DNA from: Alphaproteobacteria bacterium | GTDB lineage: Bacteria; Pseudomonadota; Alphaproteobacteria; Rhizobiales; Rhizobiaceae | Direction: 5' to 3' | NCBI GenBank assembly: GCA_018823835.1 | Contig: JAHJHT010000013.1 | Location: forward strand, 558,001 to 622,000 | DNA: 64,000 nucleotides | Shown: one piece after another, positions 57,903 through 64,000 of the stretch | How positions within the stretch are numbered: position 1 is the stretch's first letter | Layout of the letters: each line of letters opens with the position of its first letter | The notes under the pieces: model-generated | What the model was told of the DNA's origin: nothing | The model's database searches: none | What the model saw: the letters and a program-made list of their open reading frames with translations, nothing else | Made by a program: the position numbers and the translations under genes

Positions 57903-58883
57903 TCAGTATGCTTCCGGCATGTATTCGGCAGCGTTCTCCTTGGTGAAGACGCGGTCGATGTTGACCAGACGCGGCTCAAGCGTTTCGCCATTGCCGTATT
58001 TTTCGATGGCATCGAAAGCAGCCGGACCGAACTTCGGATTGCATTCGACGACGACCAGAACCTTGCCGTCCAGGAGGGCCTGGGTGGCGTCCTTGGTACC
58101 ATCGATCGAGGCGATGATCAGATCCTTGCCCGGAACCTTGCCAGCGGCCTCCATGGCGGCGATGGCGCCCATGGTCATTTCGTCATTGTGCGAATAAAGC
58201 GCTGTTGCTTCGGGATGCGCCTGATAGAGCGTCTCGAAGACCTGACGACCCTTGTCGCGGGCGAAGTCGCCGGACTGAGATGCAATGATCTCCATGCCCG
58301 GGTGATCCTTGATGTAGTCGGCGAAACCGGACATGCGGTCATTGGCGGGCGAGCTGCCGACCGTGCCCTGAAGTTCGATGATTTTCGCGTTGCCGCCAAC
58401 CGCGGCCGTCAGTGCCTCGGCGGCCTGCATGCCTTCCTTGACGAAGTCGGAGCCGATAAAAGCGACGTAGTCCTCGCCACCCTTGGCAAGCGACTGATCG
58501 ACGTTACGGTCGATGAGCAGCAGCGGGATGCCGGCCTTCTTGGCTTCCATGACAGCCGGGATAAGCGGCTTTTCTTCACGCGGCGCAAGCAGAATGACAT
58601 CGACCCTCTGGGCGATCATCGAGCGGACGTCGGCGACCTGCTTGGCGGCCGAGCCGGCGGCGTCGGTATAGACCAGCTGCCAGCCGCGCTTCTCAGCTTC
58701 GTCCTTCATGCTCTTGGTCTGGGCAAGGCGCCACGGGTTGTTGCTCTCGGTCTGCGCAAAGCCAACCTTGTACTTGTCCTTCTTCTCCAGCTTGGGCATG
58801 TCTGCATAAGCTGCGCGAACGCTGAATCCTGAAGCTGCAAGGCCACCGAGGGCTACCTGCAGCAATGTACGCCGGTCAATCAC
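57903..58883 (-). CDS. Periplasmic sugar-binding protein (YtfQ-like)
   Basis: A 326-residue periplasmic binding protein of the ribose/galactose clamshell family. MIDRRTLLQVALGGLAASGFSVRAAYA is the signal; the twin arginine followed by TLL suggests Tat export. The mature protein opens YKVGFAQTESNNPWRLAQTKS, most like YtfQ, the galactofuranose-binding protein of E. coli, with APREEKPLIPAVMEAK and LLLIDRNVD. The start is GTG at 58883, seven bases after GGGAGGAG. It heads the leftward transporter operon; its promoter region is shared with the divergent catabolic genes. Confidence 0.9.
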   Translation of the reverse strand: MIDRRTLLQVALGGLAASGFSVRAAYADMPKLEKKDKYKVGFAQTESNNPWRLAQTKSMKDEAEKRGWQLVYTDAAGSAAKQVADVRSMIAQRVDVILLAPREEKPLIPAVMEAKKAGIPLLLIDRNVDQSLAKGGEDYVAFIGSDFVKEGMQAAEALTAAVGGNAKIIELQGTVGSSPANDRMSGFADYIKDHPGMEIIASQSGDFARDKGRQVFETLYQAHPEATALYSHNDEMTMGAIAAMEAAGKVPGKDLIIASIDGTKDATQALLDGKVLVVVECNPKFGPAAFDAIEKYGNGETLEPRLVNIDRVFTKENAAEYMPEAY

Positions 58884-59338
58884 GATATATCTCCTCCCAA
58901 AGGGGCCCGATGTGTGGATCACGCCGTGCGGGGCCACCAGCCGCAGTTATAGAAAAATGCCAAGGACATGACGACGAACGATGTGTCACTGCCCTACCGT
59001 GCAAACGAATGAGAACCGGCGCCGACCGCCGCGTTCCCTTTTGTCATACAAATTGAAATCTGCCGGTCCGTCAAGCATCGTTTCGATGCCGGCGCTCCCG
59101 GAACCTGGAAATGTCCACGGACGCTATCGTCCTTTGAAATTCCATGGCAATAAGCGCCTGCAGCATTCGACTAGCAGGGATGCGCCGACTGATCTGGTTG
59201 CGAAGGAGGCGCGATCCGAGATCAGGATTCGATCATTCCAGTCTTGATTTCTCGCGCAACCGGAACGGGAAGACCCGGTCCAGGACCCGCAAGAATGTCC
59301 CCACAATCCCACTTCGAACGATCAGCCAGTGAGAGCCC
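58884..59338. promoter_or_regulatory. Divergent promoter region between sugar transporter and sugar catabolic genes
   Basis: This 455-base region has no credible gene. The one clear element is a 13-base palindrome TTTGT-CAT-ACAAA at 59040-59052, of the type bound by GntR/FCD-family regulators. No regulator gene lies next to it in this window. Confidence 0.6.
59040..59052. promoter_or_regulatory. Putative GntR-family operator
   Basis: TTTGT (59040-59044) and ACAAA (59048-59052) are exact inverted halves around CAT. It sits about 160 bases upstream of the binding protein gene and 290 bases upstream of the enolase-superfamily gene, and could control both. Confidence 0.5.
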
Positions 59339-60427
59339 ATGTCCAAGATCCAATCCGTCACCACCGGCTTCTTCCGCATACCGCTGCCCGAAATCCTCAC
59401 CGACTCCATGCACGGCACGATGCGCGATTTCGAACTCGTGACCGCGCTGATCCGTGACGAGGACGGCGCGGAAGGCGTCGGCTACACGTTCACGGTCGGC
59501 CGCAATGGCGGCGCCATCGCCAACATCATCGAGCGCGAGCTTTCCGAGATCGTTCAGGGCCAGGATGCTGACCTGATCGAGGCGATCTGGAACAAGATCT
59601 GGTGGGAGATGCATTATGGCGGCCGCGGCGGCCCGACGGTGCTGGCGCTCTCGGCCGTCGACATCGCGCTCTGGGACCTCAAGGCGCGCAAGCTCGGACA
59701 GCCGCTGTGGAAACTGCTCGGCGGTTTCTCCCACAAGGTGCCCTGCTACGCCGGCGGCATCGACCTGCTCCTGCCGCTGCCCGATCTCATCAAGCAGACC
59801 GACGGCAATCTTGAGCGCGGCTTCCGCGCCATCAAGATGAAGGTCGGTCGCAAGAAGCTCTCCGAAGACGTCGAGCGCGTCGTCGCCATGCGCAAGCATC
59901 TGGGCGACAATTTCCCGCTGATGGCCGATGCCAACATGAAGTGGAGCGCCGACGAGGCCATCCGAGCCGCCCGCGCCTTCGCGCCTGCCGACCTCACCTG
60001 GCTGGAGGAGCCGATCTCGCCCGATGATGTGGCCGGCCATGCCCGCGTCGTGCGCGAAGGCGGCCTGCCGATCGCAGCCGGCGAGAACCTGCGCACGGTC
60101 TGGGATTTCCGGCATCTCATTGCCAGCGGCGGCGTCACCTATCCGGAGCCCGACGTTACCAATTGTGGCGGTGTCACCGCCTTCATGAAGATCGCGCATC
60201 TTGCCGAGGCGTTCAATCTGCCGGTCACCTCGCACGGTGCGCATGACATCACCGTGCATCTGCTGGCGGCCGCGCCAAACCGGTCCTACCTCGAAGCGCA
60301 TGGCTTCGGCCTCGATCGCTACATCGCCGAGCCGTTGCGCATCGAGGACGGCTTCGCCATCGCGCCATCGCGTCCCGGCCACGGCATCGAATTCGACTGG
60401 AAGGGCCTGTCGGCAGTCCAGGCCTGA
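59339..60427 (+). CDS. Enolase-superfamily sugar acid dehydratase/racemase (mandelate racemase subgroup)
   Basis: A 362-residue enolase-superfamily protein. The proton-handling lysines are in IKMKVG (K-x-K), magnesium ligands are in LMADANMKW, WLEEPI and AAGENL, and the opposing base histidine is in TSHGAHD. Members of this mandelate-racemase subgroup dehydrate or epimerise aldonic acids. The substrate is not known, but the neighbours (GMC oxidoreductase, aldose epimerase, SDR) point to a sugar acid. It starts the rightward set; the GMC gene begins seven bases after its stop. Confidence 0.9.
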   Translation: MSKIQSVTTGFFRIPLPEILTDSMHGTMRDFELVTALIRDEDGAEGVGYTFTVGRNGGAIANIIERELSEIVQGQDADLIEAIWNKIWWEMHYGGRGGPTVLALSAVDIALWDLKARKLGQPLWKLLGGFSHKVPCYAGGIDLLLPLPDLIKQTDGNLERGFRAIKMKVGRKKLSEDVERVVAMRKHLGDNFPLMADANMKWSADEAIRAARAFAPADLTWLEEPISPDDVAGHARVVREGGLPIAAGENLRTVWDFRHLIASGGVTYPEPDVTNCGGVTAFMKIAHLAEAFNLPVTSHGAHDITVHLLAAAPNRSYLEAHGFGLDRYIAEPLRIEDGFAIAPSRPGHGIEFDWKGLSAVQA

Positions 60428-60433
60428 GGAGCA

Positions 60434-62071
60434 ATGGCGACCGTGAAGCAGGTTTACGACTACATCATCGTCGGCGGCGGCTCTTCCGGCTGCGTGGCTG
60501 CCGCCAGGCTAGTCTCCGACGGCAAGGCGCGCGTGCTGGTTCTCGAGGGCGGTCACGGCCACCGCCACCCGATGCTCGACATGCCGCCGGGCATCTTCAA
60601 GATGATCTACGGCAGCAAGTTCATGCGCTACCACCAGACGGTACCGCAGGAACATCTGGACGGCAGGGTGCACGACATCCCCCAGGGCAACGTCCTTGGC
60701 GGCGGATCGTCGGTCAACGCCCAAGTCTATATGCGCGGCGTCCCCTCCGACTACGAGGAATGGCACGAGCTGCTGCGCGGCGGCAACGACTATCCGGGTT
60801 GGAGCTGGGACGACGTGCTGCCGCATTTCCGCGGCATGGAAGGCAACAACCGTCTGCAGAACGATCTGCACGGCAGCGCCGGCCCCCTTCTCGTCTCCGA
60901 CCCCGGCCATATCAACGAGGTGTCGCGCTGGTTCGTGCAAAGCGTCCAGGCGCTAGGCCTGCCCTATAATCACGACTTCAACGGACCCAGCCAGCGCGGC
61001 GTCGGCTTCTACCAGTTCATGAACCGCAACGGCAAACGCAGCAGTGCGGCCTATGCATTCCTTGGCCCGCTCGAAGGCAATCCCAATCTCGAGGTCAAGC
61101 TCCACGCCCGCGTTTCCCGCATCGAGATATCCGACGGCGTCGCAGTCGGCGTCACCTATCGCGATGCCAAGGGCCGCGAGCACCAGGCCTTCGCCGACCG
61201 CGAGGTCATCGTTTCGGCCGGCTCGCTGGTCACGCCACAGCTTCTGATGCTTTCGGGCATCGGTCCGGCCGATCATCTCGCCGCGCACGGCATCAATTGC
61301 ATCGCCGACCTGCCGGGCGTCGGAGCCAATCTGATCGACCACCCCGAGGTGCCGATCACGGCGCTCGCAAACGGTCGCTACGGCTACCACCTGCAGGGGG
61401 AAGGCTGGCGCATGCTGGCCAACGGGCTGCAGTTCAAGATTTTCGGCTCCGGCCCGATCACCTCGGCGGGTGTCGAGGCGGGCGCCTTCGTCAACCCGGT
61501 CGATCCCGATGGCACGCCATCTATCCAGGCCTTCTGCGTGCCGATCGTCTATCTCGATCGCGGCGCGCCCGGCCTTGTCGAGAACAGCTACGGCTTCACG
61601 GTGACGACCGTCGTCACCAAGCCGAAATCGCGCGGCACGGTGCAGCTCCGATCGGCCGACCCGAGCGACATGCCGCTCGTCTCTCCCAACCTCTTGAAGC
61701 ATCCGGACGACATGCAGACGATGGTCGAGGGGCAGAAATACTTCCTGCGCGCCTTCCACGAGCAGCCGCTTGCCGGCCGCGTGAAGCGCATCGCCATACC
61801 GTCGCCCGACGACACCAGCGACGCGGCCATCGCCGCCCACTGCCGCCGCTTCGTCAAGACGAATTTCCACCCGAGCGGCACTTGCCGGATGGGACCGGAC
61901 GGCGACAAGATGGCGGTTCTCGACGCGCGGCTGCGGGTGCGGGGGATCGAGCGCCTGAGGGTCTGCGATCTGTCGGCCATGCCAAACATCAATTCGGGCA
62001 ACACCAATGCGCCGGCGATGATGCTGGGCAGCAGATGCGCAGAGCTGGCATTGCAGGAAGCAACCGAATGA
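60434..62071 (+). CDS. GMC family FAD-dependent oxidoreductase
   Basis: A 545-residue GMC oxidoreductase, similar to choline or glucose dehydrogenases. FAD binds at IIVGGGSSGCVAAARL near the start. GGGSSVNAQVYMRG is the second FAD motif. The active-site histidine lies in FHPSGTCRMGPDG and the asparagine in NSGNTNAPAMM near the end. It oxidises an alcohol or sugar hydroxyl and passes electrons onward. No signal peptide is seen. It lies between the dehydratase and the epimerase. Confidence 0.92.
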   Translation: MATVKQVYDYIIVGGGSSGCVAAARLVSDGKARVLVLEGGHGHRHPMLDMPPGIFKMIYGSKFMRYHQTVPQEHLDGRVHDIPQGNVLGGGSSVNAQVYMRGVPSDYEEWHELLRGGNDYPGWSWDDVLPHFRGMEGNNRLQNDLHGSAGPLLVSDPGHINEVSRWFVQSVQALGLPYNHDFNGPSQRGVGFYQFMNRNGKRSSAAYAFLGPLEGNPNLEVKLHARVSRIEISDGVAVGVTYRDAKGREHQAFADREVIVSAGSLVTPQLLMLSGIGPADHLAAHGINCIADLPGVGANLIDHPEVPITALANGRYGYHLQGEGWRMLANGLQFKIFGSGPITSAGVEAGAFVNPVDPDGTPSIQAFCVPIVYLDRGAPGLVENSYGFTVTTVVTKPKSRGTVQLRSADPSDMPLVSPNLLKHPDDMQTMVEGQKYFLRAFHEQPLAGRVKRIAIPSPDDTSDAAIAAHCRRFVKTNFHPSGTCRMGPDGDKMAVLDARLRVRGIERLRVCDLSAMPNINSGNTNAPAMMLGSRCAELALQEATE

Positions 62072-62101
62072 CGATTGATGCAGAAGAAGTGGATCGGCAG
62101 G

Positions 62102-63157
62102 ATGATTGAACGGTTCGGGTTCGGCGAGATTGACGGAGAGCCGGTCGAGGGCTTCACGCTGCGAAACAGCAACGGCTATGCAGCCAAGCTCATCAGTTTC
62201 GGCGCACGTCTCACCGAGTTTCACATGCCCGACAGGGATGGAAACCTCGCGGACATCGTCCTGGGTTTCGACGATCTCGACTCATACATCGCGACGAACA
62301 CCTACTTTGGCGCTACCTGCGGCCGCTATGGCAACCGCATCAAGGACGGTCAATTTGTCCTCAACGGAACGCCGTACCAGGTCGATCGCAACGAGGGCTC
62401 GAACCACCTGCATGGCGGCAGCAACGGCTTCGACCGCAAGAACTGGACGGCCTCGGTCGACGAGGTCCGGAACACCGTCGTGTTTTCCATGGTCTCGCAT
62501 GACGGGGAGCAGGGTTTTCCCGGCATGGTGTCGATGACCGCCACCTACCGTCTGACCGATGACAATGTCCTGGAAATCCGCATGCGCGGCACGACCGACC
62601 AGACAACGATCCTGAACGCCGTCAATCACGCCTACTGGAATCTTGCGGGGCAGGGATCCGGCGACGTGCGCGACCAGGTCCTCCAACTCCATTCAGACTT
62701 CTACACGCCGATCGATGCGGAACTGATCACCACCGGGGAAGTCCTGTCGGTCGCCGGCACGGCTTTCGACTTCCGGTCCGCCCATCCGATCGGCAGGGAC
62801 ATCGACAGTCTGCAGGACGTTGGGACCGGAAGCCTGGTGGGCGGCGGCTATGACCACAATTGGTGCCTGAACGGGGCCGGGGTAGGCCTGCATGCCTGCG
62901 CCCGCGTGGTCGACCCGGCCAGCGGCCGCGGCCTCGAGCTGAGCACGACCGAGCCGGGAGTGCAGTTCTACACGGGCGGCTACCTTGACGAGACGGTGAT
63001 CGGCAAGAAGGCAAAGCCCTACTGCCGGTTTGCCGGCTACACGTTCGAGACGCAGAAGTTTCCGAATACGCCGAACTTCGCCCATTTCCCGACCTGCGTC
63101 TTGCAGCCGGACGAAGTCTACGATCACCGGATGGAGTATCGCTTCTTCAACGCGTGA
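62102..63157 (+). CDS. Aldose 1-epimerase (mutarotase)
   Basis: A 351-residue galactose-mutarotase-fold protein that interconverts alpha and beta sugar anomers. Catalytic histidines appear in NHLHGGSNGFDRKNW and VNHAYWNLAG, and the glutamate lies in ELSTTEPGVQFYTGG. The substrate arginine is in CGRYGNRI. The start is put at 62102 (GGCAGG upstream) although the frame is open to 62075, close to the GMC stop. It would prepare the cyclic sugar for a 1-dehydrogenase. Confidence 0.92.
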   Translation: MIERFGFGEIDGEPVEGFTLRNSNGYAAKLISFGARLTEFHMPDRDGNLADIVLGFDDLDSYIATNTYFGATCGRYGNRIKDGQFVLNGTPYQVDRNEGSNHLHGGSNGFDRKNWTASVDEVRNTVVFSMVSHDGEQGFPGMVSMTATYRLTDDNVLEIRMRGTTDQTTILNAVNHAYWNLAGQGSGDVRDQVLQLHSDFYTPIDAELITTGEVLSVAGTAFDFRSAHPIGRDIDSLQDVGTGSLVGGGYDHNWCLNGAGVGLHACARVVDPASGRGLELSTTEPGVQFYTGGYLDETVIGKKAKPYCRFAGYTFETQKFPNTPNFAHFPTCVLQPDEVYDHRMEYRFFNA

Positions 63158-63238
63158 GAGATGCAACGGGCCGGACCACGGACACGCGACAGCGGTCCGG
63201 CCGCACCTGTTCCGCAGCATGACGATAGGAAATAGCCA

Positions 63239-63964
63239 ATGGGATTCGAAGGCAAGACGGTCCTGATAACGGGGGCCGGCAAGGGCATCGGCCGAGAGAC
63301 GGCGCGGCTGCTTGCCGGCAAGGGCGCAAGAATCGTCGCCCTGTCGCGCACCCAAGCCGATCTCGACAGCCTGCGGGATGAGATCGACTGCACCGCGATC
63401 GCGGTCGACCTCGCCGACGCCGACGCGGCACGCCGTGCAGCACTTGATGGCATGCCGGCGGACTGTCTCGTCAACTGCGCCGGCATCAACATCCTTGAGC
63501 CGTTTGTCGACGTGACCGTAGAGGCCTTCGACATGGTGCATGCGGTCAACACGCGCGCGGCGATGATCGTCGCGCAGGAATATGCCCGCGCGCGCATTGC
63601 GCTTGGCGGCGGCGGCGCCATCGTCAACGTCTCGAGCCTCTCCTCCTTCATCGGCTTCGACGACCATGCCTCCTATTGCGCATCGAAAGGGGCAATGGAC
63701 GCAATGAGCCGGGTGATGGCCAACGAACTCGGCAAGTCGGGCATCCGGGTGAACTGCATCAACCCGATCGTCACGATGACCGAACTTGCCGCCCGCGCCT
63801 GGAGCGACAAGGCCAAATCCGAACCCGTGCTTAACAGGATCCCGATCGGTCGCTTCGCCGAGACGATCGACATTGCCGAGGTCATCGCATTCCTGCTCAG
63901 CGACGCCGCGGCGATGATGAACGGCCTGTCCATTCCGTTGGATGGCGGCTTCCTTGTCCGCTGA
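63239..63964 (+). CDS. Short-chain dehydrogenase/reductase
   Basis: A 241-residue classical SDR. The cofactor motif ITGAGKGIGRETA is at the start, NCAGIN (NNAG-type) in the middle, and the catalytic YCASK preceded by NVSSLSSFIG supplies serine, tyrosine and lysine. ALSRTQADL after the second strand fits NADP preference. Overall it is like dicarbonyl/L-xylulose reductases and sugar 1-dehydrogenases. It closes the visible catabolic set, near the right edge of the window. Confidence 0.9.
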   Translation: MGFEGKTVLITGAGKGIGRETARLLAGKGARIVALSRTQADLDSLRDEIDCTAIAVDLADADAARRAALDGMPADCLVNCAGINILEPFVDVTVEAFDMVHAVNTRAAMIVAQEYARARIALGGGGAIVNVSSLSSFIGFDDHASYCASKGAMDAMSRVMANELGKSGIRVNCINPIVTMTELAARAWSDKAKSEPVLNRIPIGRFAETIDIAEVIAFLLSDAAAMMNGLSIPLDGGFLVR

Positions 63965-64000
63965 CGCCCATGGCCATAGCGGCAGGGTAAAAGTATGCAG

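Overview
The window looks like chromosomal DNA of a GC-rich alphaproteobacterium of the Rhizobiales, most likely a Mesorhizobium/Aminobacter-type Phyllobacteriaceae. Four things support this: the dksA / FliO-like / cckA neighbourhood, a rhizobial-type glycerol locus (glpR-glpD-glpSTPQUV-glpK), a BA14K protein, and alphaproteobacterial SOS boxes (GAAC-N7-GAAC) in front of uvrA and ssb. Two rhizobial-type interspersed repeats are also present. The assignment is inferred from gene content only.

Layout. 1-9.3 kb: sterol-desaturase-like hydroxylase, BASS transporter, sulfotransferase-like protein, then a leftward block (DUF924, KefB/C-type antiporter, secreted protein, YcjF/YcjX, SixA-like phosphatase). 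9.4-16.9 kb: dksA, FliO-like protein, cckA, a nucleoside phosphorylase, a 61-residue conserved protein, a DUF72 protein and a hypothetical gene carrying in-frame repeat insertions. 17.5-21.0 kb: a compact, translationally coupled four-gene cassette with visibly lower GC than its neighbours (XRE regulator, ParB-like protein, a protein with restriction-nuclease-like features, SPPY DNA methyltransferase). It sits between housekeeping genes and is the best candidate here for an undescribed system. 21.0-25.6 kb: uvrA and ssb, separated by about 1 kb of apparently non-coding DNA. 25.6-36.5 kb: OsmC, MarC, gyrA, coaD, two cyclophilins, a DMT-type protein, queA, a histidine phosphatase and tgt. 36.7-40.7 kb: circularly permuted ATP-grasp, alpha-E, transglutaminase and Anbu proteasome-like peptidase. 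40.8-52.3 kb: a PLP decarboxylase followed by the complete glycerol / glycerol-3-phosphate regulon. 52.4-53.6 kb: BA14K protein, tRNA-Lys(UUU) and a 49-residue lipoprotein that earlier gene calls would easily miss. 53.6-64 kb: a leftward YtfQRT/YjfF-like sugar ABC transporter ending in a SIS isomerase, and a divergent rightward set (enolase-superfamily dehydratase, GMC oxidoreductase, aldose 1-epimerase, SDR) that together suggest uptake and oxidative breakdown of a sugar.

How the genes work together. GlpR probably controls glpD and the transporter through TTTCG-type palindromes. GlpS and GlpT appear to form an asymmetric ATPase pair. LexA probably controls uvrA and ssb. The sugar transporter and the enzymes downstream of its divergent promoter region probably form one catabolic unit. 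Several proteins lack residues that bind zinc in their E. coli relatives (DksA, Tgt, one UvrA site). All functional calls come from reading motifs and context; no database search was possible.
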